In this document: positions 37,270 to 46,810 of the stretch, piece after piece
Numbering within the stretch: the first letter of the stretch is position 1
How the letters are laid out: every line of letters starts with the position of its first letter
Origin: Burkholderia metallica
Lineage (GTDB): Bacteria; Pseudomonadota; Gammaproteobacteria; Burkholderiales; Burkholderiaceae
Direction of reading: 5' to 3'
Assembly (NCBI RefSeq): GCF_902832845.1
Contig: NZ_CADFDB010000001.1
Location: forward strand, 372,001 to 436,000
Length of the DNA stretch: 64,000 bases
Position numbers and translations under genes: made by a program
Notes under the pieces: model-generated
Told to the model about the DNA's origin: nothing
Database searches by the model: none
Seen by the model: the letters and a program-made list of their open reading frames with translations, nothing else

Positions 37270-37626
37270 CGTGCGGCTCCTGGCGGGCGATGAGGACGAT
37301 CAGTATGCCGGAGCGGCTCCCCATCGGCGACGCACTGTATGGCACGCGCAGGTTGCGTGGCGACGCCGCGCAGCGAACGACGGCGCCCGAGCGGCGCGGC
37401 GTCGTGTTCCGCGATTCGCGGCACGCGTTCGTCGACCGTCCGGGCGCGAGCCGTGTCGCGCTTGCCGAGGCGAGCGCCGAAATCGATATATGGACCCGCG
37501 AGATCCGGATGCGCGACGCCGGGGTGACGATTCGGGGGAGATGGCGCAGCGTGGAACGACCCGCGCGTCACGCAGGCCGCACGGCATCCGCTTATACTGA
37601 GCACGTCTCTTCATCCGATTTTCGCC
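37270..37626. other. 357-bp region without a convincing gene
   Basis: Divergent region between the RidA gene and the small Cys-rich protein gene. No long palindrome or T-run; open frames on either strand are of Arg-rich shadow type. A TATACT element near 37593 could be the -10 of the downstream gene. Confidence 0.4.
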
Positions 37627-37824
37627 GTGCCCGATACTGCCGCTCCGGAATCGTCCGTCGACGATCCCCGTCCGACCCCGCCGATCCAACCCGAACTGGA
37701 AGACTGCTGCAACAGCGGCTGTTCGCCCTGCGTCTTCGATCTCTACGACGAAGCACTCGCGCGCTATCGCGTCGAGCTGGCCGAATGGGAAGCGCGCCAC
37801 GCGCAACGCCGGCATCCCGCGTGA
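37627..37824 (+). CDS. oxidoreductase-like domain protein (small Cys-rich)
   Basis: 65 residues from GTG 37627. Contains DCCNSGCSPCVFDLYDEALARYRVELAEWEAR, which fits the Oxidoreductase-like family (PF09791 as I recall): a DCC-SGC-CV metal- or disulphide-type motif followed by a helix with WEAR. Found in mitochondria and Proteobacteria; function unknown. Stand-alone gene. Confidence 0.8.
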   Translation: MPDTAAPESSVDDPRPTPPIQPELEDCCNSGCSPCVFDLYDEALARYRVELAEWEARHAQRRHPA

Positions 37825-37908
37825 GCCGGATGGCGGCGAGCCGCCGCACCGGCGGCTGCGTCGTTTTCGCTTCGTCGGCCCCCGCCTGCGCCGCGATTCC
37901 CGTTTCGC

Positions 37909-39369
37909 TCACGCGCCCGCGTGCAGCCGCCGATGCAGCGGCCCGAGCATCGCCGATAGCGCCACGCACGCGAGCAGGACGGCTGTCAGCGCGAACATCG
38001 ACGTCCGGAAGCCCTGCACGTAATCGAGCGCGGCCGGATGCGCGCCGAGCCGCGCGAAGAACAGGCCGCCGAGCGTCGCCGCGCCGACGGCCGCGCCGAT
38101 CTGCAGCATCGCGGTGACCATGCCGGATGCGACACCCGCGCGCGCCGTGTCGACTTCCGCGAGCACGATCCGCACGACCGACGGCAGCACGAGGCCCTGG
38201 CCGATCCCGATCGCCGCGATCCCCGCATAGAAGCCGGGGCCCGGTGCGGCCGCGCCCGCCAGCGCGGCGGCCGTCGCGACGCCGGCCGCGAGCATCGCGA
38301 AGCCGAGCGTGAGCACGCGATAGCCGCCGAACCGGCCGACGAGCCGCGGCATCAGCAGCGGGCTCGACAGGAAGCCGAGCCCGAGCGGCAGGATCGCGAG
38401 CCCCGACGCGAGCGGCGACCAGTTCAGGCAGCCCTGCAGATAGATCCCGTAGCTCAGGAAGAACGCGCTCAGCGTGTAGAACAGGAACGCGAGTACGAGC
38501 CCGAGCGCGACGACGGGATGGCGAAACAGCCGCACGTCGAGCAGCGGATCGTGGCCGCGCGCGAGACGGCGCGCCTCGACCGCCAGCAGCGCGCCGAGCA
38601 TCGGCAGCGCGCCGACGAGGCACGCAACCATCCACAGCGGCCAGCCGGCGTCGCGGCCCTGCGTGAGCGGGTAGACGAGCATCAGCAGGAACAGCGACAG
38701 CAGCGCCATGCCGGGCACGTCGATGCGCTGGCCGCGCGGCGGCCGGCTTTCCGGGATGAAGCGCCAGCTGCCGATCAGCGCGAGGAGGCCGATCGGCAGG
38801 TTGACGAGGAAGATCGCGCGCCAGCCGAGCCCGAACGGATGCAGGCTGATCAACGCACCGCCGCCGAGCTGGCCGATCACGGCCGCGAGGCCGAACACGA
38901 AACCGTAGAAGCCCATCACGCGCACCTGCTCCTGCGGGCTGAACACGCTGCGGATCGTCGCGAGCACCTGCGGCGCGAGGATCGCGGCGAACAGGCCCTG
39001 CAGCACGCGGCCGCCGACCAGCACCGCGCCGCTGCCGGCGAGCCCGCACAGCGTCGACGCGACGACGAAGCCGGCCATCCCGATCATGAACATGCGCTTG
39101 CGCCCGTACAGGTCGCCGAGCCGGCCGCCGGTGATCTGCACGACCGCGTTCGCGCACGCGTACGCCGACACGACCAGCTGCAGCTCGGCCGGGCGCGCGC
39201 CGATGCCGTCGCGGATGGCCGGCAGCGCGAGATTCACAATGAAGTAGTCGAGTGGCGGCAGAATCGCGCCGACCAGCAGGACCACCAGCGCCCAGCCGTG
39301 GTGGCTGCGCGGCGTCGCTGCGGCGGCCGTACCGGCCGGCACGCAGGGAGCAAGGGTGTCGTTCGTCAT
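37909..39369 (-). CDS. MFS transporter, DHA2-type (14 TM)
   Basis: 486 residues with 14 predicted membrane segments, including DYFIVNLALPAIRDGI and GGRLGDLYGRKRMF (motif A) in the first half. DHA2 proteins are proton-driven drug and organic-compound exporters. Divergent from the LysR gene that starts 170 bases away, with a 25-bp inverted repeat between them, so the LysR is the probable regulator of this exporter. Confidence 0.9.
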   Translation of the reverse strand: MTNDTLAPCVPAGTAAAATPRSHHGWALVVLLVGAILPPLDYFIVNLALPAIRDGIGARPAELQLVVSAYACANAVVQITGGRLGDLYGRKRMFMIGMAGFVVASTLCGLAGSGAVLVGGRVLQGLFAAILAPQVLATIRSVFSPQEQVRVMGFYGFVFGLAAVIGQLGGGALISLHPFGLGWRAIFLVNLPIGLLALIGSWRFIPESRPPRGQRIDVPGMALLSLFLLMLVYPLTQGRDAGWPLWMVACLVGALPMLGALLAVEARRLARGHDPLLDVRLFRHPVVALGLVLAFLFYTLSAFFLSYGIYLQGCLNWSPLASGLAILPLGLGFLSSPLLMPRLVGRFGGYRVLTLGFAMLAAGVATAAALAGAAAPGPGFYAGIAAIGIGQGLVLPSVVRIVLAEVDTARAGVASGMVTAMLQIGAAVGAATLGGLFFARLGAHPAALDYVQGFRTSMFALTAVLLACVALSAMLGPLHRRLHAGA

Positions 39370-39504
39370 GGAAGCAGATCCGAAAGAATGAGTGCCACAT
39401 TCACGCCGAGCGCGACGCCGGGCGCGCCGGTTCGGCCGTGGACGGGCGATTGACCCCCATTCTGGTTCGTGTCGACGAATCGGAAAAGCGGGAATTGGTG
39501 GTAG

Positions 39505-39529
39505 CATCCATCGGGTAACTCGATGGATG
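39505..39529. promoter_or_regulatory. 25-bp inverted repeat in the MFS/LysR divergent region
   Basis: CATCCATCG, spacer GGTAACT, CGATGGATG: perfect 9-bp arms, 7-bp spacer. It ends 10 bases before the LysR start and lies about 136 bases from the MFS start. Typical candidate operator for LysR autoregulation and control of the divergent gene; the right arm overlaps the LysR Shine-Dalgarno. Confidence 0.65.
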
Positions 39530-39539
39530 GAGAATGACG

Positions 39540-40412
39540 ATGCGCGGTTTCGACCTGGATCAGTTGCGGACTTTCGCGGCGGTCGCGGACGCCGGCAGCC
39601 TGACGGCCGCCGCGCCGCTGCTGCACCTGTCGCAGTCGACCGTCAGCGAGCAGGTGCGCAAGCTCGAGTCGCGCGCCGGCGTGCCGCTGTTCGTGCGCAG
39701 CAAGCGCGGCGTCGAGCCGACGCCGGCCGGCGCGCGGCTGCTGCAGCACGCCCGGCGCATCGTCGCGTTGAACGAGGCCGCGTTCGACGAAGTGCGCGGG
39801 CAGGCGATCAAGGGCGAACTGCGCGTCGCGATCACCGATTACTACCGGACGAACGAAGTCGCGGGCCTGCTCGCGCGGCTGCGGGAGTGCTACCCGCAAC
39901 TGAGCCTGCACGTGAGCGCGATGAAGAGCGCGGATATCGAGGCGGCGCACGCGCGCGGGCAGGTGGATCTCGGCGTGGTGATGAACCTGTCGAGCGGGCC
40001 GTTCCGGCCCGCGTCGGCCGATACGCGCTGGGTGCTGCGTCGCGAGCCGCTGTCGTGGGTCGCGTCGCCCGCGCTCGCCGAGCAGTTGCCCGAGCCGCTG
40101 CCGCTGGTGCTGCTGCCGGACGACTGCATGATGCATCAGATCGCCGTGCGCTCGCTCGACGAGCAGCACACGCCGTACCGGCTCGTGCACAGCGCGTCGG
40201 GCGTCGCGGGGCTGCAGTCGATGCTCGCGGCGGGGCTCGGGGTGGGCTGCCTGTGCGCGTCGGCGATCGGCGACGGCCTGATGCGGCTCGGCGCGAAATA
40301 CCGGCTGCCGCCGCTGCCCGACGCGGTGTTTTCGCTGACGCCGCCGATGCCGGGCGAACGCGACACCGTTGCGCAGGCGCGCGAGGTGCTGTCGCGCCAG
40401 TTGCTGATGTAG
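39540..40412 (+). CDS. LysR-family regulator divergent from MFS exporter
   Basis: 290 residues. N-terminal winged HTH (1-62; LAAAPLLHLSQSTVSEQVRKLE) and substrate-binding effector domain. ATG 39540 is preferred over ATG 39534 because GGAG at 39529-39532 would sit only one base before the latter. Likely regulates the DHA2 exporter through the inverted repeat. Confidence 0.9.
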   Translation: MRGFDLDQLRTFAAVADAGSLTAAAPLLHLSQSTVSEQVRKLESRAGVPLFVRSKRGVEPTPAGARLLQHARRIVALNEAAFDEVRGQAIKGELRVAITDYYRTNEVAGLLARLRECYPQLSLHVSAMKSADIEAAHARGQVDLGVVMNLSSGPFRPASADTRWVLRREPLSWVASPALAEQLPEPLPLVLLPDDCMMHQIAVRSLDEQHTPYRLVHSASGVAGLQSMLAAGLGVGCLCASAIGDGLMRLGAKYRLPPLPDAVFSLTPPMPGERDTVAQAREVLSRQLLM

Positions 40413-40460
40413 AACCGGGCCGCGCGATTCGCACGCGTCACGTGCGCGGCCGCGCACCGT

Positions 40461-41363
40461 CTATTCGCCGGCTTCGCCGTTCACGTACGCACGCAGCCCG
40501 TCGGCCAGCGCGTCGAACACCGCACGGCAACGCGGGCTCGTGCGCAGATCCTCGTGCATCACGACCCAGGTTTCGAGCCGCATCGCGAGCGTGTCGGGCA
40601 GCACGCGCACGAGCCGCGCGTCGCGTGTCGCGAGCCGGCTCTGGCAGAAGCCGATCCCGTAGCCGGCGCGGATCATCGCGAGCTGCGCGAGGTTGCTGTC
40701 GGTGCGCAGCGAGAATGCGTCGCGCTTCCACAGCGGCATGCCGCGCCCCGCCGAACGGATGAACGGCGTGATCGTATCGAAGCCGATCAGCGCGTGATGT
40801 GCGAGTGCATCGACCGTCGCGGGCGCGCCGTTGTGCGCCAGGTAGTCGTCGCGCGCATACAGCCCGATCTCGATGTCGCCGATGCGCCGCGCCACGAGCG
40901 CCTCCTGCACGGGCGGCGCCATCCGCACCGCGATGTCGGCCTCGCGCTTGAGCACGTCCTGGATGCGATCGGTCGGCACCAGTTCGATGACGAGCCCCGG
41001 ATGGTGGCGCCGCAATTGTGCAAGGATCGGCGGCAGCACCTCGACGGCGATCACGTCGCTGGCCGAGATCCGCACGATGCCGCGCACGCCGGCGCCGTGG
41101 CTCGCGGCCGCACGCTCGAATGCGGCCGCCGCGCTGCGCAGCGCCTCCGCATGGCCGCGCAGCGCGAGCGCCGCCTCGGTCGGCAGCAGGCCGGACGGCG
41201 AGCGCGTGAACAGCGTCTGGCCGAACGCGGCCTCGAGCGCCGCGACGTGGCGGCCGGCCGTCGGCTGCGTGATGCCGAGCGCGCGCGCCGCGCCCGACAG
41301 CGAGCCTTCCGTCAGCACGGCGAGGAAGGTGCGATAGCGTTCCCAGTTCAGATCGATGGCCAT
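40461..41363 (-). CDS. LysR-family regulator
   Basis: 300 residues. HTH at about 3-60 (GSLSGAARALGITQPTAGRHVAALE), effector-binding domain thereafter (DIAVRMAPPVQEALVARRIGDIEIGLYAR). Divergent from the NAD-dependent epimerase gene (98-bp gap), so it likely regulates that gene; convergent with the previous LysR gene. Confidence 0.9.
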   Translation of the reverse strand: MAIDLNWERYRTFLAVLTEGSLSGAARALGITQPTAGRHVAALEAAFGQTLFTRSPSGLLPTEAALALRGHAEALRSAAAAFERAAASHGAGVRGIVRISASDVIAVEVLPPILAQLRRHHPGLVIELVPTDRIQDVLKREADIAVRMAPPVQEALVARRIGDIEIGLYARDDYLAHNGAPATVDALAHHALIGFDTITPFIRSAGRGMPLWKRDAFSLRTDSNLAQLAMIRAGYGIGFCQSRLATRDARLVRVLPDTLAMRLETWVVMHEDLRTSPRCRAVFDALADGLRAYVNGEAGE

Positions 41364-41461
41364 GCATAAATGTATAGCTGATCGCTTGTGTTCGGCAATT
41401 CCTTGATAGCCGGAATCGCACCAGAATGCGTGTCATCACGGTTCATTCAAGGAGAGCGGCA

Positions 41462-42445
41462 ATGACGACGAACGCAGGCGGCACGCCACGACAGGCCCTC
41501 GTGCTCGGCGCGAGCGGCGGGATCGGCGGGGAAGTCGCGCGGCAGTTGCGCGACGCGGGCTGGCAGGTGCGGGCGCTCAAGCGCGGGCTCGATGCCGAAG
41601 TCGTCGAGCGCGACGGTATCAGATGGATACGCGGCGACGCGATGGACCGCGACGCGGTCGTCCGGGCCGCGCGCGGCTGCAGCGTGATCGTGCACGCGGT
41701 GAATCCGCCGGGCTACCGGAACTGGGCCGGGCAGGTGTTGCCGATGATCGACAACACGATCGCAGCGGCGAAGGCGGCGCGGGCCACCGTCGTGCTGCCG
41801 GGCACCGTCTACAACTACGGCGCCGACGCGTTTCCGGTGCTGTACGAAGACGCGCCGCAGCATCCTTCGTCACGCAAGGGCGCGATTCGCGTCGAGCTGG
41901 AGCGGCGGCTGCAGGATGCGGCCGGGCAGGGGATTCGCACGATCATCGTGCGCGCCGGCGATTTCTTCGGGCCGAAGCTCACCGGCAACAGCTGGTTTGC
42001 GGCCGGGCTCGTCAAGGCCGGGCAGCCGGTTTCCGCGATCAGCGTGCCGGGGCGGCGCGGTGTCGGGCATCAATGGTCGTATGTGCCGGACGCCGCGCGC
42101 GCGATGGTCGAGCTGATCGAGCGGCGCGACACGCTGGAACCATTCGCGCGTTTTCATCTCGGCGGACATTGGGACGAGGACGGCGCGCAGATGGCCGAGG
42201 CCATCCGACGCGTCGCGCAGCGGCACGGGCTGCGTCCGACGGTGCGCAAGTTCCCGTGGTGGTTCGTGTGGGTCGCGGCGCCGTTCGTCACGACCCTGCG
42301 CGAATTGCTCGAAATGCGTTACCTGTGGCGCGATCCGATCCGACTCGACAACACGCGGGTGACCGCGGTGCTCGGCCGCGAACCGGTGACGCCGCTCGAC
42401 ACGGCGGTGGAGGCGACGCTCGCGGGGCTCGGGTGTCTGAAGTGA
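41462..42445 (+). CDS. NAD(P)-dependent epimerase/dehydratase family protein
   Basis: 327 residues. GASGGIGGEVAR nucleotide motif at the N-terminus, CSVIVHAVNPPGYRNW, and a Tyr in TVYNYGADAFPV that fits the atypical extended-SDR active site. Family converts sugar nucleotides, flavonoid-type or aldehyde substrates. AAGGAGAG precedes ATG 41462. Divergently adjacent to the LysR gene. Substrate unknown. Confidence 0.85.
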   Translation: MTTNAGGTPRQALVLGASGGIGGEVARQLRDAGWQVRALKRGLDAEVVERDGIRWIRGDAMDRDAVVRAARGCSVIVHAVNPPGYRNWAGQVLPMIDNTIAAAKAARATVVLPGTVYNYGADAFPVLYEDAPQHPSSRKGAIRVELERRLQDAAGQGIRTIIVRAGDFFGPKLTGNSWFAAGLVKAGQPVSAISVPGRRGVGHQWSYVPDAARAMVELIERRDTLEPFARFHLGGHWDEDGAQMAEAIRRVAQRHGLRPTVRKFPWWFVWVAAPFVTTLRELLEMRYLWRDPIRLDNTRVTAVLGREPVTPLDTAVEATLAGLGCLK

Positions 42446-42615
42446 GCCACGGCGGCCACGAATGCAAGCGCGTTCCGATCTGATTCGCGTACCCTTCGTC
42501 GACGCTGCTGCGGGAAGGTGCCCACGACCGCCGGAATGCCGGAGGACCGGCAGGGGGCAGGCGCCGCGCGCAACAAGCCGTCGCGCCCGTGCGCCGGGTG
42601 ATTCCCGGCTGCCCG

Positions 42616-43317
42616 TCACGCGACGACCGGCAGCACCTCCACCGCATAGCGGTGCCGAAGGCTGCGCCCGAGCACCGGATCGTGCAGTTCCATTTCGAAC
42701 GCATCGCCGTCGCCCATCGCGGCGATCGCGCCATGCACGGCGACCGTGCCGCCATACATCGCGCAGCGCGCGGGCATCGTGCGGCGGTCGTCGAAGCGCT
42801 GCCACAGCACGTCGGGCGCCAGCAGGCCGCTGACCGCGCCGTGCTGGTACGCGGTCCGCCCGCCGTCGCGCGCAATCAGCCACGAACGCATCTCGATCGC
42901 ATCCCAGTGATCCGCAACCTCGGCGTAAAGCCACGCGTCTTGGCCGAGCGGTTTCGCGCATACCTGTTTCGACACCGCGACGCCATAGGCTTCGACTTCG
43001 CGATCCGTATGATCGGAGCCGACGGTCACCAGCGTGCCGGCCGGGCTGTCGACCAGCACGCATTCGATCTCGCCGCCCGAGCGCGCGCCGAGCACGCCGA
43101 TCGACGGTGCCTGCGTGAGCAGCGCGGACGAGACGCGATAGAAGCACGGAGTACTCGACGGCGGCGCGACGCCGAGCGCCGCGAGTTCGTCGATATGCGC
43201 GCGGATCGCGGCCGGATCGCGGCCGGCCCAGCCGGCGATCACGACGCGCTCGATGTCGACGTCGACCGGAGCCGGCGCGCGCTGGAGGGAAATCACGTTG
43301 AACGACAGGGTTTGCAT
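42616..43317 (-). CDS. DUF2848-family protein
   Basis: 233 residues. Sequence pattern (VVIAGWAGRDPAAIRAHIDELAALGVAPPSSTPCFYRVS, VGSDHTDREVEAYGVAVSKQVCAKPL) fits DUF2848, found with MFS transporters and catabolic genes; the fold may relate to fumarylacetoacetate hydrolase-type domains. Same strand as the downstream-located MFS gene (49-bp gap), so the two probably form an operon. Function unknown. Confidence 0.82.
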   Translation of the reverse strand: MQTLSFNVISLQRAPAPVDVDIERVVIAGWAGRDPAAIRAHIDELAALGVAPPSSTPCFYRVSSALLTQAPSIGVLGARSGGEIECVLVDSPAGTLVTVGSDHTDREVEAYGVAVSKQVCAKPLGQDAWLYAEVADHWDAIEMRSWLIARDGGRTAYQHGAVSGLLAPDVLWQRFDDRRTMPARCAMYGGTVAVHGAIAAMGDGDAFEMELHDPVLGRSLRHRYAVEVLPVVA

Positions 43318-43366
43318 GCGGTTATCCGTCTGGAATGCGAATCAATGAAACGGGTGAGGACGACGC

Positions 43367-44686
43367 TCAATCCGCGAGCGGCTTGTGCGCGGTTTCGCGT
43401 GCGACGAGCAGCGCGATCGACGTGACGACGAGCGCGGCGGCGACGTACAGCGAGACGGCCGTCGTGGTGCCCGTCTGCCGGAACAGCGCGGCGATCACGA
43501 GCGGTGCGAAGCCGCCGCCGACGATGCCGGCGAGCGTGTACGCGAGCGACGAGCCCGCATAGCGCACGCGGGTCGGGAACTGTTCGGTCACGAACGCGCC
43601 CTGCGGGCCGTACATCACCGCGTGGATCACGAGGCCGATCGCGACGGCCGCGACGATCGCGGCGGGGCGGGCCGAATCGAGCAGCGCGAAGAACGCGAAC
43701 GCCCACACGATGCCGGCAAGCGCCCCCGCGAGATATACGGGCCGACGGCCGAAGCGGTCCGACAGCGCGCCGAAGAACGGCACCGCGAGCGCGTTGCAGG
43801 CCGTGCCGATCATCACGGCCGTCAGTGCGACGGGGCGCGACAGGTGCAGCACGGTCGTCACGTAGGTCAGCGTGAACACGACGATCAGCGCATACAGCAC
43901 GTCCGAGCCGATCCGCGAACCGCCCGCGATCAGCAGGCGCTTCCAGTGGTACTTCAACACGTCGGCAACCGGCACGTCGGCGGTTGCATGCGATTCGGCG
44001 AGTTGCTCGAACTGCGGCGTTTCGTCGACGCCGCGACGCAGCCAGAAACCGAACACGACGAGCAGCGCGCTGGCCGCGAACGGCACGCGCCACCCCCACG
44101 ACAGGAAGTCGGCCGACGTGGTCGACAGCGTCACGAGCGCGATGCAGCCGGTGCCGAGCAGCGTGCCGAACGACGGGCCGATCTGCGTCCACGACGCGGA
44201 CAGCCCGCGCCGCTTCTGGTCGCCGTGCTCGACCGACAGCAGCACCGCGCCGGCCCATTCGCCGCCGAGCGCGACGCCCTGCACGAAGCGCAGCGCGACG
44301 AGCAGAATCGGGCTCAGGATGCCGGCCTGCGCGTAGGTCGGCAGCACGCCCATCAGCGCGGTCGTCACGCCCATCAGCACGAGCGTGAGCATCAGTACCG
44401 CGCGGCGGCCGATGCGGTCGCCGAGATTGCCGAACACGAAACCGCCGAGCGGGCGCGATACGTAGCCGACCGCATAGGTCGAGAACGCGAGGATCGTGCC
44501 GGCCAGCGGATCGACCGATGGAAAGAACAGGTGGTTGAAGACGAGCGCGGCGAGCGTGTTGTAGATCGTGAAGTCGTACCACTCGAGCGACGTGCCGATC
44601 ATGCTCGCGGTCGCGAGTCGGCTGTTGCGGACGCGGCGGGGCGCGTGGGCGGCGGGCTGGGCGAGAGTGCTCATGGTATCGGGCAT
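43367..44686 (-). CDS. MFS transporter, metabolite:H+ symporter (MHS) type
   Basis: 439 residues, 12 TM segments. N-terminal SLEWYDFTIYNTLAALVFN and GGFVFGNLGDRIGRR motifs are typical of the MHS family (ShiA, citrate, alpha-ketoglutarate carriers), importing organic acids with protons. ATG 44686 chosen; ATG 44674 also in frame; neither has a clear Shine-Dalgarno. Part of the minus-strand block LysR, DUF4286-like, MFS, DUF2848, so the likely substrate is an aromatic or organic acid. Confidence 0.88.
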   Translation of the reverse strand: MPDTMSTLAQPAAHAPRRVRNSRLATASMIGTSLEWYDFTIYNTLAALVFNHLFFPSVDPLAGTILAFSTYAVGYVSRPLGGFVFGNLGDRIGRRAVLMLTLVLMGVTTALMGVLPTYAQAGILSPILLVALRFVQGVALGGEWAGAVLLSVEHGDQKRRGLSASWTQIGPSFGTLLGTGCIALVTLSTTSADFLSWGWRVPFAASALLVVFGFWLRRGVDETPQFEQLAESHATADVPVADVLKYHWKRLLIAGGSRIGSDVLYALIVVFTLTYVTTVLHLSRPVALTAVMIGTACNALAVPFFGALSDRFGRRPVYLAGALAGIVWAFAFFALLDSARPAAIVAAVAIGLVIHAVMYGPQGAFVTEQFPTRVRYAGSSLAYTLAGIVGGGFAPLVIAALFRQTGTTTAVSLYVAAALVVTSIALLVARETAHKPLAD

Positions 44687-44765
44687 GTCGTGACGGAGGA
44701 CGAAGTGAAGCGCCGGGCCGATGCGCGGGCGTGCATCGCCCGTGCGGTGCGGCCGGCGTGGGCGA

Positions 44766-45452
44766 TCAGGCGGGCAGCGCGGTGGCGGCCGGCGCGGCGG
44801 CGACGTCGCCGCGCGCCGCATGCAGCGGTGCGGCGGCGCGCCACAGCAGCGCGAAGGTGCGCACGTCGTCGTGCCCGGCGAGCGCGGCGGCCACGCGGCG
44901 CGTCGCGGCCGCATCGCTGCCTTCGATCAGCACGAGCGCGTCGGCGGCCGGGCGGGCGGCCGCATCGGCGCCGATCGGCGCGGACAGCTCGGGCGCGGTG
45001 CGGAAGAGCCGTGCCGCGTGGATGCCCGGTTCGTGCAGCGCGGCGTCGAAGCGCTCGCGCAGTTGCGGTACGTCGATACGATCCGGCGGCAGCACGAACA
45101 GTGCGAGATGCGCGCCTTCGCCGTCGCCGGCCTCGATCGTCAGGTCGCCGACGCGTCGCTGCGTGCCCGTCATGCGCTCGAAGTTCGCGAGCGACCACGC
45201 GGTCTGGTGCGTGAACGCGCGCCGGTACGCATCGCTGCGGAACACGTCGAGCGTCTCCGTCACGTACAGCGCGAGGTACTTGCGCGGGCCGTCGTCGGTC
45301 GCGCGAAACCGCCGCGCATGCGTGAAGCCGGGAATCGCGACGCGCTCCTGCATGTGCTCGCGGTCGTACCACGCGTTGAAATCGGCTTCGTGCCCGGGGG
45401 CGATATCCGTCCAGACGCAGAGCTGGCCGTGCGCAGGGGAAAGGCGGGTCAT
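44766..45452 (-). CDS. dimeric alpha/beta-barrel (EthD/DUF4286-like) protein
   Basis: 228 residues. Starts GQLCVWTDIAPGHEADFNAWYDREHMQERVAIPGFTHARRF, a ferredoxin-like fold typical of EthD and DUF4286 proteins in catabolic clusters. GAGGAAC precedes ATG 45452. A second half (about 120-228) has similar composition and may be another copy of the fold. Same strand as MFS and DUF2848. Reaction unknown. Confidence 0.7.
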   Translation of the reverse strand: MTRLSPAHGQLCVWTDIAPGHEADFNAWYDREHMQERVAIPGFTHARRFRATDDGPRKYLALYVTETLDVFRSDAYRRAFTHQTAWSLANFERMTGTQRRVGDLTIEAGDGEGAHLALFVLPPDRIDVPQLRERFDAALHEPGIHAARLFRTAPELSAPIGADAAARPAADALVLIEGSDAAATRRVAAALAGHDDVRTFALLWRAAAPLHAARGDVAAAPAATALPA

Positions 45453-45551
45453 GGCAGGTTCCTCGTGATGCTGTGTATCAGGAACTGCAGTGTCCCGAAT
45501 GCGGGCCGCGCCCGTCCAACAAGAAAACAAATTCGCGGTGAACAGGTTTTC

Positions 45552-46628
45552 TTATGAGCGGCGCGGGCGGCGTTTTGCTGCGGGCGGCGCGGCTTGAGAC
45601 GCGCGTGCTGCTTTTGCCTGCGGATTCGATTTCGTCTTCGTTTTTGTCTTTGCCTTTGCTTTTGCCAGTGTCGTCGCACGGGCGGGACGTACATCGTCCG
45701 TGTCGGCCGTTTCGGGCACGCGCGATGCGGCCGGCTTCGCCTGGCTCGCGCCGGACGGCATCGCGCGCGCGACTTCGCTGGCGAGTTCGGCGATACGCGC
45801 GGCCACCGGCAGGCCCTGGCTGCGATACGTCGCGACGAGCGGCAGCGACGGGAATTCGGGGTCGACGTCGAGCAGTTCGAGCGCGCCTTCGTGCAGCTCG
45901 CGCCCGATGATCGCGGGCGGCAGCGCGGCCACGCCGAAGCCGTCGGCGACGAGGCGGATCATCGCGGCGACCGACGTGATGCAGTTGATGCTGGCCGGCC
46001 GCTCGACGGCCGCGAACAGCCGTTCGATCGTCGCGTGCGGCCCCGAGTGGCGAGAGAAGCTGACGATCGGGAAGTCGGCCAGGCGCGCGACGCCGAGCCG
46101 CTGGCCGCCGAGCCCGAGGCGCGGGCTGGCTGCCCAGCGCACCGGGAACTCGCACAGCGGCAGGTTCGTGAAGTCGGGGCCCGGCACCGGGTCGGTCTGC
46201 AGGATCAGGTCGATGCCGTCGGTGCTGAGCAGGCGGGTCAGGTGCAGCGTCGTGTCGCTCGTGATCTCGACGTCGAGGCGCGGATAGCGCTCGCGCAGTT
46301 GCGCCATCAGCGCGGGAAACCAGCTGTGCACGATCGATTCGATCACGCCGATCCGGATCAGGCCCGCGTCGCTCGCCGCATCGATGTCGCGGCGCATTTC
46401 GCCGTCGAGCCGCACGATCCGCTCGGCATACGCGAGCATGCGGCGCCCGGCGGGCGTGAGCGTGGCCGAGCGCGTGTTGCGGTCGAACAGCCGCACGTCG
46501 AACGCTTCCTCCAGCGACGCGATGCGGCTCGATACGGCGGCCTGCGTCGTGTGGAGTTTTTCGGCGGTGAGCCGGAAGTTTTCCAGCTTCGCGAGCCAGA
46601 CGAAGGTTTCAAGAAACCGGATGTTCAT
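45552..46628 (-). CDS. LysR-family regulator with basic C-terminal tail
   Basis: 358 residues, about 55 longer than usual. HTH at 3-60 (LTAEKLHTTQAAVSSRIASLE), effector domain to about 295, then a tail rich in Ala, Lys, Thr and Arg (ATTLAKAKAKTKTKTK and more, ending KRRPRRS). The tail resembles histone H1-like or DNA-condensing tails rather than LysR sequences. It lies 99 bases upstream of the EthD-like gene on the same strand, so it probably controls that operon. Confidence 0.88.
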   Translation of the reverse strand: MNIRFLETFVWLAKLENFRLTAEKLHTTQAAVSSRIASLEEAFDVRLFDRNTRSATLTPAGRRMLAYAERIVRLDGEMRRDIDAASDAGLIRIGVIESIVHSWFPALMAQLRERYPRLDVEITSDTTLHLTRLLSTDGIDLILQTDPVPGPDFTNLPLCEFPVRWAASPRLGLGGQRLGVARLADFPIVSFSRHSGPHATIERLFAAVERPASINCITSVAAMIRLVADGFGVAALPPAIIGRELHEGALELLDVDPEFPSLPLVATYRSQGLPVAARIAELASEVARAMPSGASQAKPAASRVPETADTDDVRPARATTLAKAKAKTKTKTKSNPQAKAARASQAAPPAAKRRPRRS

Positions 46629-46810
46629 CGAAGTCCGAACGGTGAGGCGGTGCCGGGCAACGCGGCGGGATCGGTCGATGGTAGCGGATTTTCAGGGGCG
46701 GGAAACGTGCGGGCGGCGGCCCGCGCGTGAACGGCGGGCGCCAATCCGGAGGACATTCGCGACACGCGGCCCGCGACGCGTGCGTTACGCGGGCGGCGTA
46801 CCCGCGCCAG

